This document shows positions 17,311-28,196 of a stretch of DNA of 64,000 bases, piece after piece; position 1 is the stretch's first letter; the number at the start of each line of letters is the position of its first letter. The position numbers and the translations under genes were made by a program. Source of the DNA: UBA6522 sp965205045 (GTDB lineage Bacteria > Pseudomonadota > Gammaproteobacteria > Steroidobacterales > Rariloculaceae); the NCBI GenBank assembly GCA_965205045.1, contig OZ242031.1, positions 5,828,001-5,892,000 on the forward strand. Reading direction: 5' to 3'. A model generated the notes under the pieces. It was given only the letters and a program-made list of their open reading frames with translations. It did no database searches and had not been told where the DNA came from.

Positions 17311-18408
17311 ATGAACCGGGTGAAATCGATTTCCTGCGCCGCCGGCGTCGCCGGGCTGGCCTTTGCCGCGGGATCGGCGGCACACCACTCCCATGCGAGC
17401 CTGGACAACAACAACGTGCAGACCAAGGCGGGCGTCGTGGCCGAGTACCTTTGGAAGGTGCCTCACGTGTACCTGATCATCGACGTTCCGGACGAAAACG
17501 GCGACGTGATCCAATACACCGTGGAGTCCATGAATCCGCCCTCGCTGGCCCGCCTTGGCTGGGCTGCCGACTCCTTCGAGCCCGGCGATCCGATCATCTG
17601 GAGCGGCGCCCACGACCGCGACCCGGACCGCCCCTACATGGGCCTGGACTGGGCGCAATCCCTCGATGGGCCGCGGATGTTCGCGAGCAGCCGACTATTG
17701 CAGGACTACGTTGCGGAAACGGGCGCCGAGCCGCCGTCCGGCTCGGTTGTCAACGCGGAAATCGCGCCTGCCGAATCCTTCCCCTCCGGCTTTTGGACAC
17801 GCACCGTAAGCCCCTACCGCGAACCCCCTGCGGACATGCCCCTGAACGAAAGGGGAATGGCGCTGGTCGCCGGGTTCCACGAGTCCCAGAACCCGTTGAA
17901 CGAATGCATCTACCCCGGGCCGCCGCGCATGATGATGATGCCCATGGCCTACAACTTCCGCTGGGAAGACGAGGACACCATCATCATCGACCGCGACCTC
18001 TGGCCACAGCCCCGCGTCGTCCACATGAACGCCGACACCGCCCCCCCGGCGGAACCCAGCGCCTGGGGCCACTCCACCGGCCACTTCGAAGACGACGTAC
18101 TGGTCATCGAAACCACCCACTTCGTCGACGACCGCTGGGGCATCCAGATCGGCCTGCACTCCAGCGACCAAAAGCACCTGGTCGAGCGTTACCGGCTCGA
18201 GGAAGAAGGCATGGCACTGAAGGGCGAATTCACCATCACCGACCCCGAATACCTGACGGAACCGCTGATCATCCAGCACTCCTGGGCCAAGGTCGCCGAC
18301 CGCCCCATCCTCCAGGCCGAATGCTCCATGGAAGCCGCCTGGTTCTACATCACCGCCGGCTACACGGAAGACGAGTACGAAGTCCCCGTCACCCTCCCCC
18401 AGGAATAA
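17311..18408 (+). CDS. DUF6152-like secreted protein with C-terminal GxxEGDxLVxET-type domain
   Basis: 365 aa. Signal peptide cleaved near GSAA, followed at once by HHSHASLDNNNV. The DUF6152 core reads AGVVAEYLWKVPHVYLIIDV; the usual NPH is KVPH here. The second half holds TGHFEDDVLVIETTHFVDDR, a motif also present in the proteins at 31768, 32838, 34068 and 54011. Family function is unknown. Divergent from the DUF6152 gene at 16492 across a 240-bp promoter region. After its stop (18409-18597) I see no gene. Confidence 0.82.
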   Translation: MNRVKSISCAAGVAGLAFAAGSAAHHSHASLDNNNVQTKAGVVAEYLWKVPHVYLIIDVPDENGDVIQYTVESMNPPSLARLGWAADSFEPGDPIIWSGAHDRDPDRPYMGLDWAQSLDGPRMFASSRLLQDYVAETGAEPPSGSVVNAEIAPAESFPSGFWTRTVSPYREPPADMPLNERGMALVAGFHESQNPLNECIYPGPPRMMMMPMAYNFRWEDEDTIIIDRDLWPQPRVVHMNADTAPPAEPSAWGHSTGHFEDDVLVIETTHFVDDRWGIQIGLHSSDQKHLVERYRLEEEGMALKGEFTITDPEYLTEPLIIQHSWAKVADRPILQAECSMEAAWFYITAGYTEDEYEVPVTLPQE

Positions 18409-18597
18409 ACTCGACCTCGGACGCACCCCACCACGCAGCGAGGGCGCGTGTGCCTCATCACTTCGGCCGACGCCGCATGCAATCTCAGGCGGTCGCCGAT
18501 TAGACTTGCTGCATTGGAGAAAGACGTAGAGTAGTAGCTCCGCTCTTATCCATCTGTCACAATCCCAAGACGGTTTCGTTCGACAGGAGGCTTGCTA

Positions 18598-18891
18598 TTG
18601 GCAGTCAACACCCGTGCCTTAAACTGGGTAAGCAACCTCAGCGTCGGCCTCGTCATTGGCGGAATACTCCGTGTAATGCCGGAATGAAACCTCGCGGGCG
18701 TCCTGCTTGTATTCGCCGGTGTCTTTACCGCGTTTGTCACGTTCGATCTTTTCGAGGAGAAAGGCCAATGAGCGAAGACTTCATTAGTTCTCATCGCCAC
18801 CGGCATCGCGCTGGCTGGTGCCGCGCTCATACTGTATCGATCCGTCATAAGAGTGCGTGAAGACGAGGACGACCATCGTCCACAACCGTAA
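18598..18891 (+). pseudogene. Decayed small membrane protein(s)
   Basis: One frame from TTG 18598 to TAA 18889 encodes three pieces separated by two TGA stops (18685 and 18769). They are WVSNLSVGLVIGGILRVM, then NLAGVLLVFAGVFTAFVTF followed by DLFEEKGQ, then SLVLIATGIALAGAALIL followed by a charged tail VREDEDDHRPQP. Each piece is a plausible transmembrane helix, and AGGAGG sits eight bases before the TTG. An ATG at 18768 suggests a second start with a frameshift after MSEDFI. This looks like one or two small membrane genes in decay. Nothing else is visible between 18409 and 19145. Confidence 0.4.
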
Positions 18892-19145
18892 ACCCTCTCT
18901 TTATTGGAGTCGGTCCCTCACGCAGCCACGGGGTCGGCCGGCTCCCCCACGACTACGTCTTCGCCCTGCTGTTGGCCCACCGAAACAGCGTCTCCGGCGT
19001 GCGCCCCCTGGCCGCCCCCGTCGTTTCCGCTTCCGCAAGGGGAGCCGTTATCGTGCTTGCGACTGATCCTTCCAAGCCACCAATAATGCACCTGGCCGGA
19101 AGTTTGATAGCCTATCCGCAGACCACGTTTAGGAAGACCCCATCG

Positions 19146-19903
19146 ATGAAAGTACGACTGCTTGCGACCGCCGTCGCGGCCCTGCTGTTCACCGCTCAGG
19201 CGGAGGCCCAAAGGCAGCGTTCCGAGGCGCTTGAGATCACCCGGGCCACCGCCCTCAGGGGGGCACTTCGTGACGTGCCCAGGGAGGACCTCGAGGAGGC
19301 TCTGCGCGGCTCCCCCGACATGAGCATCAACTATGCGCTGGATGCGGTCGGCGTGGCCACCGGCGTGTTCGGCCAGGCGACATCCTTGTCCCGGTTGGGT
19401 GAGGCGGGAGTGTTGTCGGCGCTGGCGTTTTTGCGCCTACGGAGGGTCCGGAAAGCTGGCTTTCTGTCTTCGCGTGGATGCCCCGCGAGGACGCGCCCTC
19501 GCCCAGAGAGGCGAAAGTCCTGTTCCAGGAAATTCTGTTCGAGGCCCTTCAAGCCACCCTCCCGGAGCATTCATTGTCGGTTGACGACAGAACGAGGAGA
19601 TATGCGTATATCAATATTGAAGGGCCGCAGTGCAGCCCCTGTGAGTTCCGTTCTCAAGCCTGGTTGTCTGCGAATCCCGCCAGGGTCCGCGCACCTCAGA
19701 TCCTCGGTGGGTACCCAGCCCATCGCTGGGGCGGCCAGCAGGCTAACGGTTCGATTGGTGGCTACCCGCTCGTAGAGGGCCTGACATCGGTTGGTAGTTG
19801 GGATCGAAACCGATTCGGACAGAAACCGTTGGTCCGATGGCTATTAGCATTTCGGGTGATGGCGCCCCGCATTCAATGGTGGGCATTGGCCGATACTGAC
19901 TGA
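19146..19903 (+). pseudogene. Frameshifted secreted protein gene
   Basis: ATG at 19146 starts a clear signal peptide (MKVRLLATAVAALLFTAQ, then AEAQ). The frame continues to SALAFLR at about 19432. The natural continuation, APTEGPESWLSVFAWMPRED and onward to TGA at 19901-19903, lies in another frame. One base appears to be missing after a five-T run (19428-19432). The second part contains a CSPC motif. The joined product would be about 250 aa and is not recognised. Sequencing error or true decay cannot be told apart here. The 3' end overlaps the convergent DUF5678-like gene. Confidence 0.55.
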
Positions 19904-20124
19904 TACAGGACGGATGCTGGCAGCGTTACTGGACCCCTGCCGATTTCACGGATCAAGTAGGGTCCAGCTCCGAACCGCTCAACAGCGATCGTTGCGGCAT
20001 CTTCGAATGACTTAAAAGTGCCAATCAGCTCACGTTCATGGACCAGGGCCCACTTCCCCAGGAACTCGCATTCCAGAGTTGCTTGCATCTCCTCATACGC
20101 GGCAATTTCATCTGTCAAAGACAT
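19873..20124 (-). CDS. Small DUF5678-like protein
   Basis: 83 aa starting MSLTDEIAAYEEMQATLE. The core GKWALVHERELIGTFKSFED, followed by AVERFGAGPYLIREIG, is characteristic of the short DUF5678-type proteins (a single alpha/beta unit of unknown function, often found near toxin-antitoxin or mobile DNA). No signal or membrane segment. A promoter-like element and a GC-rich hairpin precede it at 20189-20254. Family assignment is by resemblance only. Confidence 0.65.
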   Translation of the reverse strand: MSLTDEIAAYEEMQATLECEFLGKWALVHERELIGTFKSFEDAATIAVERFGAGPYLIREIGRGPVTLPASVLYQSVSANAHH

Positions 20125-20188
20125 AGGCTTTCTCAGTCATTGACTGCTCCATTTTGCACTCCGATTCCCACAAATTCCGCAGACCAAA

Positions 20189-20219
20189 CCGCCCGGAGGG
20201 ACGATCCCCCGCCGGGCGG
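20189..20219 (-). terminator. GC-rich hairpin in the leader of the DUF5678-like gene
   Basis: CCGCCCGG (20189-20196) pairs with CCGGGCGG (20212-20219) around a 15-base loop. On the minus strand the 3' side runs into GGTTTGG rather than a long T tract. It lies between a promoter-like element and the gene, so it could be an attenuator, or an intergenic hairpin with no role. Confidence 0.35.
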
Positions 20220-20225
20220 CTCTTC

Positions 20226-20254
20226 ATTATAGGAGTTTACCAGACATTCGTCAG
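20226..20254 (-). promoter_or_regulatory. Sigma70-like promoter
   Basis: Minus strand: -35-like CTGACG (20254-20249), 17-bp spacer, perfect -10 TATAAT (20231-20226). It would transcribe the DUF5678-like gene starting at 20124. The upstream side overlaps three near-tandem copies of CTCCAGCCTTG. Confidence 0.4.
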
Positions 20255-20255
20255 C

Positions 20256-20291
20256 CTCCAGCCTTGCTCCAGCCTTGCTCCTCCAGCCTTG
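20256..20291. repeat. Three short direct repeats
   Basis: CTCCAGCCTTG occurs at 20256, 20267 and 20281. The first two are contiguous; the third is offset by three bases. It borders the relic of an IS3-type element. Confidence 0.6.
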
Positions 20292-20412
20292 CACCTCGGG
20301 CGACAATCCGAGCCAGCGCGCTCCCACGGTACCGGCAATGCGGTCCGGATTCACCTCCCCGACGTTGGCCCCCAGCTTGGAGTGTACCGGGAACGGTGGA
20401 CACCGCCGAGCC

Positions 20413-21286
20413 TCAAAATGAGGCTTGTTCAAAAGCCTCGCGGCTGACGCCGCCCAGATGGCTGTGTCGGCGTTGTCGATTGTAAAACACCTCGATGTAA
20501 TCGAAGATGTCGGCACGCGCCATTTCGCGTGTCTTGTAGATTCTTGATCCTCTCTTTCTTTAGACTGCCAAAGAACGATTCGACGACGGCATTGTCCCAG
20601 CAGTTGCCGCGCCGGCTCATGCTGGGCTTGAGACGATGCTGGCGGCAGAAGCGAAGCCAGTCGTCACTGCCGTACTGCGTCCCCTGATCCGAATGGATGA
20701 TGACGGTCTGCCGGGGCTTCCGTCGCCAGACCGCCATCAGGATCGCGTCCAGCACGAGCTCCCGGGCCAGGGTCGGTTTCATGGACCAACCGATGACCTT
20801 GCGGGCAAACAGGTCCATGACGACGGCCAGGTACAACCAGCCCTGCCAAGTGCGGACGTAGGTGATGTCCGTCACCCAGGCGCGATCCGGTGCCTCGACC
20901 GTAAACTCGCGTTGCAGCTTGTTCGGCGCGATGACCGAGGGTCGATCGTAGATCCCGCGCGGGATCTTGTAGCCATGTCGGGCCTTGATGTTATTGGCCT
21001 TCATGAAGCAAGCCACTCGATGTTTGCCGCAGGTCTCGCCGATCTCGCGCAGGTACTGGTGCACCCGACGATGGCCGTAGACCCCGCTACTGGCGGTGTA
21101 CGAAGCGCGGATCAGGACCAGCAGCCGCCGATCCTCGATGGCGCGATTCGACAGCGGTCGTTGGACCCACTCGTAAAAGCCGCTGGGTGAGACTTCGAGC
21201 AAGCGGCACATCCGCTGCACTGCATGCTCGCTTCGATGCTCCTGGATGAACGCGTACTTCACTCGGGGTTTTGGGCACCGAGTCAC
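20413..21286 (-). pseudogene. IS3-family transposase (orfB) relic
   Basis: The product starts VKYAFIQEHR, typical for orfB, and keeps all three catalytic residues: TDITYV, HSDQGTQYGS and DNAVVESFFGSLKKE. After KKERIK the frame is broken by one base near 20540-20548. The true ending IYKTREMARADIFDYIEVFYN ... LGGVSREAFEQAS continues in another frame to TGA at 20413-20415. No orfA is present upstream; only a short unrelated sequence lies at 21287-21360. Terminal inverted repeats were not identified. GCCTCAAAATGAGGC (20410-20424) forms a perfect small palindrome at the 3' end. Inactive remnant. Confidence 0.85.
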
Positions 21287-21458
21287 TTGTCATATCAATC
21301 TACCTAAGTTCCTCCGCGGCCTTAGGGTGAGGCCAAGCCGCGTTTTCGATTGTCTGCCATACGCAAGCGCTGTTGGCTAAAGTACAGTCAACGACCCGAT
21401 TCATTCGCTTGCGATTTTTCGTGCGCTCGGTAAACGTCTTATCGGGAATCGACTGCCC

Positions 21459-21953
21459 TTACTCAGGAGGTCCAGCGCGGAGACCGCGACCGGAATGGCT
21501 ACGGATGGCGTCAGCGATCGGAGCCAGGCGGGCCGGGCCGGAAAATGTACCCTCATCGAGTATGCCGGTTACCTGGGCGATGTCCATTGCAACGAGAAAC
21601 TTGAACACGCGGGGAATCGAGCTCGCCCGCGAGGACGACTTGGCCAATTCGACACGATAAACTCGACAGAATTCTCGAATGTCAGCGATAGAGGGGAGGA
21701 ACTGACCTTCGTCGAAGCGCTTAGCCGCTCGTTGCAATACGTCTGCTTTTTCCGGCGGAAGTGACATCTTGGCGACGTAATCGACTGCCAATGTCTTTCT
21801 TCCTGCCGTCGGTGCGCGACTGCGACTAGGCGACGAAGCCAAGGTTGGCGGCTCAGGAGTGCCATGTATTTCGGCCAGACCATGCAATATCGAACTGATA
21901 CCATGGCGCCTGACTAACTCCTGCAGCGTTTCCGTTAGCTTCTGTTGAGGCAT
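21459..21953 (-). CDS. ParA-partner protein of unknown function
   Basis: 164 aa from ATG at 21953, which overlaps the stop of the ParA gene by one base (TGATG), so the two are translationally coupled. The first 30 residues (MPQQKLTETLQELVRRHGIS) form a helix; a Pro/Ser-rich linker follows. The C-terminal half reads LQRAAKRFDEGQFLPSIADI and FCRVYRVELAKSSSRASSIP, which looks helical. It is not a recognisable ParB (no HTH plus GxxR nuclease box). It may be a DNA-binding or cargo adaptor for the ParA. Function is inferred only from coupling. Confidence 0.75.
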   Translation of the reverse strand: MPQQKLTETLQELVRRHGISSILHGLAEIHGTPEPPTLASSPSRSRAPTAGRKTLAVDYVAKMSLPPEKADVLQRAAKRFDEGQFLPSIADIREFCRVYRVELAKSSSRASSIPRVFKFLVAMDIAQVTGILDEGTFSGPARLAPIADAIRSHSGRGLRAGPPE

Positions 21954-22804
21954 CAGTTCTCCTCGCCAAGGTGAAGCCTGTCGAAGACCTCGTCGGCGAA
22001 CAGTTCGAATCGCCACGAGTTGCCGCTATAGCGCCTGTCCCCGCGCATAAGCTTTGGGAAGCCACGCGAATGAGGTATTTGGTTTTCAAAGACATGCCAG
22101 CCATTCTTGCGCGTCTCTTCAAGGATTTCCGGCATAGCACGGCGCTTCTCCGGCCCACCATCATTACCTCCGTGATAGAAGCCGTTGTTTATCACGACTC
22201 CAATGACGTCGATGTGATGCGATGGGTATTCACTCCTGAACAAATTGAGCGATTTAGATAGCAAGGGAAATCCCACTGTCGCAAAATACTCGGGCCGTAC
22301 GGGTACCAGAATATACCGGGAAGCGTGGTACGCCGCACGCGTGAATACCGATTCGGTTGGTGGGCAATCGATCAGGACGAGGTCTTTGTCCTGAAAGTTA
22401 TCGGCAATATAGTGCGCCAGAACCTTCGGATCAGGCTTGATCGCCCGTACGAGATTGTCGGAAAAGTCGAATCGAGACGGGATGTAGGATAACGTTCCGT
22501 CGGCGTAGACCTCCCGAACGGTGTCGGCAGGGTTGAGCCGGGTGGGCGACTCGCGCCCAGGACCTGGAGGGCGATAGCCATCGAAAACCTCTACTATGGA
22601 GGATTCCTCATTCTCGAGGAAATGACTATAGCCGTCCCCCATGTATGCCTGGCTGAGATTCGCTTGAGGGTCCAGGTCGACGGCGAGGACGCGAAGGTCC
22701 ATGTATGCTGCGTGCCGCCCCAACATCGCGACGGTCGTGGTTTTTCCCACGCCGCCCTTCATATTAATCACAGACACGCAAACTGGACCGCGGTCGCCTG
22801 ACAC
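21953..22804 (-). CDS. ParA-family ATPase
   Basis: 283 aa. The deviant Walker A is INMKGGVGKTTTVAMLGRHA at residues 13-32, with the signature lysine of MinD/ParA proteins. DLDPQANLSQAYMG follows (Walker A'), and Walker B is LVLIDCPPTES. These proteins dimerise on ATP and move DNA or protein cargo. Start is GTG at 22804 with AGGAA eight bases upstream. No ParB, parS-like array or replication gene is near, so it is an orphan in an accessory island rather than a plasmid core. Upstream 22805-22999 carries no gene. Confidence 0.88.
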   Translation of the reverse strand: MSGDRGPVCVSVINMKGGVGKTTTVAMLGRHAAYMDLRVLAVDLDPQANLSQAYMGDGYSHFLENEESSIVEVFDGYRPPGPGRESPTRLNPADTVREVYADGTLSYIPSRFDFSDNLVRAIKPDPKVLAHYIADNFQDKDLVLIDCPPTESVFTRAAYHASRYILVPVRPEYFATVGFPLLSKSLNLFRSEYPSHHIDVIGVVINNGFYHGGNDGGPEKRRAMPEILEETRKNGWHVFENQIPHSRGFPKLMRGDRRYSGNSWRFELFADEVFDRLHLGEEN

Positions 22805-22999
22805 TGTGTGTTTCCTACTCGATCAATCCCTCAAGCACTGCACTGAAAGGTGGCGGGGCGAGCAATCATTCAATCCGATTCACCGGATGAATCGCCCGTA
22901 CACAGGTCAACCCTAGCTCGCGGATCTGCTTAGTATTCGCCGTCCGCCACGGGCCTTTGCACTCAGCCGAGGGGCAAATCGACAGCCGGATACTTGAAT

Positions 23000-23146
23000 T
23001 CAATCATAGCGCATCCGGCTGGCCGAATTGTCAGCACGTCGCGGGATTACGGAGATCCACGCATCCTCCAGAAACCTCACCTGCCGATCACCTTCCCCCA
23101 GTATGATCGTGCTACCGTCGTCAAATTCGAATCTCATATCATCCAC
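23000..23146 (-). CDS. Possible small beta-rich protein
   Basis: 48 aa from GTG 23146 (or ATG 23137). The translation MRFEFDDGSTIILGEGDRQV followed by RFLEDAWISVIPRR alternates hydrophobic and charged residues as in a small beta-sheet protein. No homologue is recognised. It is divergent from the FnIII gene. Supported only by sequence quality, so confidence is low. Confidence 0.35.
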   Translation of the reverse strand: MDDMRFEFDDGSTIILGEGDRQVRFLEDAWISVIPRRADNSASRMRYD

Positions 23147-23228
23147 CGCGGCATTTTCGCGCCTCCACCTCTCAAGCTCTACGATGGCGCTGCACGCCGC
23201 TGCTCGGCCCGACCAAGGAGACACAAAT

Positions 23229-23564
23229 TTGGCCACCGAAACCCAAACGTCGCCACGAATCAAATGGGACGGCACCACCTGGTCCGTCCGCCTGCCCGTG
23301 CAGGAGGGCAGCGTCGTCGAGGCGAGTTGGAAGCCCGGGCTGACCTACATCGTTCGCATCCGTGAGGCCGGGACGGACGCTTGGAGCTTCGGATTCGAGA
23401 CGCCGCTCACCCACTTCTCCTTTGTGGACCTGAAGCCGGACACCGAGTACGAGTTGCAGCTCTGTTCCAGGAACGCTGCAGGAGAGGGCGAGCCCCAGCT
23501 AATCCGCATCAAGACCAGTCCGACCGGCGATACGGACAACGTGATTCCTTTCCCCAACCGCTGA
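23229..23564 (+). CDS. Fibronectin type III domain protein
   Basis: 111 aa from TTG 23229, chosen because AAGGAG (23215-23220) lies eight bases upstream and the upstream extension is not protein-like. The body is one FnIII domain: SWKPGLTYIVRIREAGTDAW, then FVDLKPDTEYELQLCSRNAA and GEGEPQLIRIKT, with the conserved Trp, the LKPDTEYE loop and the GEG strand. No signal peptide. FnIII domains bind proteins or sugars; the partner is unknown. It is a stand-alone gene in the decayed island. Confidence 0.7.
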   Translation: MATETQTSPRIKWDGTTWSVRLPVQEGSVVEASWKPGLTYIVRIREAGTDAWSFGFETPLTHFSFVDLKPDTEYELQLCSRNAAGEGEPQLIRIKTSPTGDTDNVIPFPNR

Positions 23565-23819
23565 CGGCCCGCTCGGCCGCCTCGTCTGCAACCGTCCCGG
23601 CGCTCGCATCACAGTTCTAGATCCGGCCCCGCCCACTCCCTTGGCATGTCCTGTGCCGGAACCGGCGTCCGGTCCACTGCCTTGTCCTCGCCGTCTGACG
23701 GTTCAGGCACAACTCCCGGCTCCCGCGGTCGCGTTGTCTCGGTTGCCGGTTCGAGACTCACGAGCGCCGCGACCCGCTCGCCCGTCGCCGATTCCAAGTG
23801 CTCGCCCAGCGCCTTTCGG

Positions 23820-24143
23820 TTAGCGCACTTCGCCATTGAACTTGTCGATGCTTCGAATGCGAAATCCGGCCCCGTAAGCCGTATCGTCTCCGTCCAGTCC
23901 GGGCGTGGAGGATTGTTGGTACCAGGCATCGCCCTCGGCCGTACGTCTGCCCGGCAAGCGCGTATCCAGGTGGCGAAAGTCCGCGCCCACTATCGTGTTG
24001 TCCAGATTGGAATGGGGGTCTCCGTCGGTCACGATGACACCGAGATTCGATTCCTCCAGGATATTGGCGACGGCCCGGCCCACGAACAGGTTCGTTGCCT
24101 CGACATCTTCGAATGCCGCCGGGTGTTTCAACGCACCTTGCAT
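23820..24143 (-). pseudogene. Relic of a large beta-barrel-type protein (DUF5916-like)
   Basis: The minus-strand frame reads TNLFVGRAVANILEESNLGV, TDGDPHSNLDNTIVGADFRH and GDAWYQQSSTPGLDGDD, a pattern like the barrel half of DUF5916 or carbohydrate-binding outer-membrane proteins. It is only about 107 codons long, starts without context and hits TAA at 23822. A different frame stays open downstream to 23609 with low-complexity residues. This looks like an internal fragment of a gene of usual length 700-900 aa. Assignment rests on pattern resemblance. The rest of 23565-24285 holds no credible gene. Confidence 0.4.
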
Positions 24144-24285
24144 GGCCGATCATTTCGACTTCGCCACTTCGAAAATGGCTGCCCATATGTCGAACCGTCA
24201 TTAAGGGCGAACACTTCGGTATTTTGCGCCGGGCCGCCACGCGGTTAGTCTGACGGAACACTCACAACACACCGGGAAATCAACC

Positions 24286-24777
24286 ATGTCTGCAACCGAC
24301 GGCTTTCTCGCCAACAACGCCCGATACGTGGCGCAATTCGACAAGGGAGACGCGCCGATTCCGCCCTCGAAACAGACGGCCATCGTCGCCTGCATGGATG
24401 CGCGCATCGAGACCGGCGGCCTGCTCGGGCTCGAAGAGGGCGACGCCCACGTGATCCGCAACGCCGGCGGCGTGGTCACCGATGACGTACTGCGCTCGCT
24501 GACCATATCGCAGCGGCTGCTGGGCACCCGGGAAATCATCCTCATCCACCACACCGACTGCGGCATGGTGACCTTCACCGACGACGCCGTGAAGGCGCAG
24601 ATCGAGGCCGACACCGGCCTGCGTCCGTCGTTCGCGCTGGAAGCGTTCCCGGACGAGGAAGAGGATGTGCGCCAGTCCATGCGCAGAATCCAGGCGTGCC
24701 CGTTCGTTCCCGTGAAAGACCAGATTCGAGGTTTCGTATACGACGTCACCACCGGGCGGCTGAACGAAGTGAACTGA
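24286..24777 (+). CDS. Beta-class carbonic anhydrase
   Basis: 163 aa, the short beta-CA clade. Zinc ligands are C36 in CMDAR (with D38/R40 dyad) and H89/C92 in HHTDCGM. Beta carbonic anhydrases interconvert CO2 and bicarbonate. The FVYDVTTGRLNEV ending is usual for the clade. No signal peptide, so cytosolic. It is monocistronic: the next gene on the same strand starts 93 bp later. Confidence 0.93.
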   Translation: MSATDGFLANNARYVAQFDKGDAPIPPSKQTAIVACMDARIETGGLLGLEEGDAHVIRNAGGVVTDDVLRSLTISQRLLGTREIILIHHTDCGMVTFTDDAVKAQIEADTGLRPSFALEAFPDEEEDVRQSMRRIQACPFVPVKDQIRGFVYDVTTGRLNEVN

Positions 24778-24870
24778 GGCGGCGCACGGGCGACATTTCT
24801 TCACGGACCCGCGCGGGCCGCGTCACCTAGAATGACGGAGGTCTTGGGCGCAACTACGCGAGGACTGTCC

Positions 24871-26036
24871 ATGCGCACAAAGAGAACTTCGTTCACGACG
24901 ACGCCGCGGACCGTGCCGGCCGCACTGGTCTGCCTGACGGTTGCGTGCAGCGCCTTCGCCCAGGAGCCGCTCACTCTCCGGGAGATGGGCATGTTCTACG
25001 TCGGCGGCGAGGTGCTGGACACGGCCGGCTTCGAGCAGCACGTGGATCAGGCGCTGGTGCACTACCTCGTACCCGAAACCGACGAGCCCGGGATGCCCGT
25101 GGTGATGTATCCGGGCCTCGGGCTGTCTTCGTACATTTACCTGTCTACGCCCGACGGGCGCGAGGGATGGGCACAGGCCTTTGCACGGCAGGGATTCAGC
25201 GCGTACGTCTACGACCCCGTCAATACGGGGCCGTCCGGGTTCGCCGTGGGACCGTTCCGAAGCGCCGACGAGCCGGCGCCCGGTGTCAATACCTGGAGTA
25301 TCGGCCAGGTCTGGCGCCGATGGGGGTTCGGCGACGCACCGGGTGAACCGTATCCCGATGCGCGCTTCCCCACCGATCACATCGACCAGTTCTACGCTTC
25401 ATGGCCGCCTCGCGTTGGCGGTGGAGGCGGTGGGATGGGCGGTGCTGCCGGCGGTGGGATGGGCGGTGCCATGGGGGCAGCCGTTGGAGGTGGTGGTATG
25501 GGAATGGGCGGTGGCGGCTCGGCTGACGCGGACGACGTGGCTGGCGCAAGCGGCCAGGGCGGCGCGGCAGGCGCGGGCGGCCAGGCGGGCGGCGGCGGGC
25601 TGCCGCCCGTGGAATCGGACAACCCCAACGTCCTGGCGCTGGAAGCGCTGCTGCAGCGTACGGGACCGGCGGTGCTCATGCCCCACTCGGCCGGCGGTCC
25701 GGTGATTTTCAACACCGCGCGGCGAAACCCGGAGCTCGTCAGTGCCATCGTGGTCCTCGAACCCACGGGATGCCCGACTGCCACGGAAGATGTGGAGCCC
25801 ATCGCCCACATCCCCTTCCTGGCGGTTTACGGCGACTACATCGAATCCCGCAATCAGACCGGCAGGCTCGAATCCTGCCGGGCCACCGCGGCACTGGTTC
25901 GAGAGATGGGCGGCCGCGGCGACATGCTGGAGCTGACCGAAGAAGGCATTCGCGGCAACTCCCACATGCTCATGCAGGACGACAACAGCGCCGACATCGC
26001 TGCGAGCGTGATGGACTGGCTGGAGAGCGCAACGGC

Positions 26037-26043
<7 letters not shown>
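24871..26043 (+). CDS. Exported alpha/beta hydrolase with a long Gly/Met-rich insertion
   Basis: 390 aa from ATG 24871 (an upstream in-frame ATG at 24832 is less likely). A basic N-terminus and hydrophobic stretch end at ACSAFAQE, a signal peptide. The hydrolase fold shows VVMYPGLGLSSYIYL (oxyanion region), nucleophile Ser in MPHSAGGPVIF and a late acidic/His part GNSHMLMQD. Between the cap and the nucleophile lies about 65 residues of Gly, Met and Ala (starting VGGGGGGMGGAAGGGMGG). Substrate is unknown; esterase-type activity is inferred. The stop overlaps the histidine kinase gene by seven bases, tail to tail. Confidence 0.82.
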
Positions 26044-27406
<1,363 letters not shown>

Positions 27407-27410
<4 letters not shown>

Positions 27411-28135
27411 GCGGCCTCCGGGACCCAGTCGGACAACAGCAGGTAGCCTGCGCCGCGGACATTGCGGATGGGCGATTCGCCGCCGACGTCCTTGCCGATC
27501 TTGGTGCGCAGGTGGGAAATGTGGGTGTCGATGGCCCTTTCGTAGGGCATTCGGCCGCGCCCCAGGGCGAAGCGCGTGAGTTCGTCCTTGGACACGACCC
27601 GGTCGGGCGTGCGCATGAGGGCTTCCAGCGCCCGGGCTTCGGCGCTGGTGAGCTTCGCCGACCGTTCACCCACGTGCGCCACGCACTTGAGCCGCTCCAG
27701 CACCAGCGGCCCCACTTCGGTGGTTGCGGTCGCCGCCAGCGGCGCCGTGCGCTTCATGATGGCCTGCACCCGCAGCAGCAACTCGCGCGGATTGAAGGGC
27801 TTGGGCAGGTAGTCGTCGGCACCCAGTTCGAACCCGGTGATGCGGTCGCGGTCGTCGCCCCGTGCCGTCAATATCAGAACCGGAACGTCCGATTCCATGC
27901 GCAGATAGCGCAGCACCTCGAATCCGTCCATGTCGGGCATGGTCACGTCCAGAATGACCAGTTGCGGAAGCGCGTTCTTGAGCGTACGCAGACCCTCCTC
28001 GCCGGTCTGAAACGTCGCCGTGACATAGCCCTCGGTACGCAGCAGTTCGCTGAGCATGTAGCACAGCTCCGGATCGTCATCGATGACGACGACCTGGCAG
28101 TCGGCCATGAGCCGGGTTTGCGTGCTCACAGCCAC
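27407..28135 (-). CDS. OmpR-family response regulator
   Basis: 242 aa. Receiver domain with acidic pocket VVIDDDPEL, phosphoacceptor Asp in LVILDVTMPDMDG, Thr in ILTARG and Lys in LPKPFNP. The winged-helix output domain includes ERAIDTHISHLRTKIG and IRNVRGAGYLLL. It binds DNA and is paired with the downstream kinase. Start given is GTG 28135; ATG 28108 (MADCQVVVIDDD) is an equally good start. The VOC gene lies 61 bp upstream on the same strand and may be co-transcribed. Confidence 0.93.
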
Positions 28136-28196
28136 TCCCCGGAAATCCGCTTCCGAACAATCCCCTCCCGGAAAATCTCCCCGCGGCGTTTCCCTT

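Noticed and set aside
19428..19432. Programmed -1 frameshift site
   Set aside because: The heptamer does not fit X-XXY-YYZ in the zero frame and no stem-loop follows closely, so an indel is more likely.
21953..22804. Plasmid partition locus
   Set aside because: No ParB, parS array or replication initiator is visible, and the surroundings are chromosomal-like.
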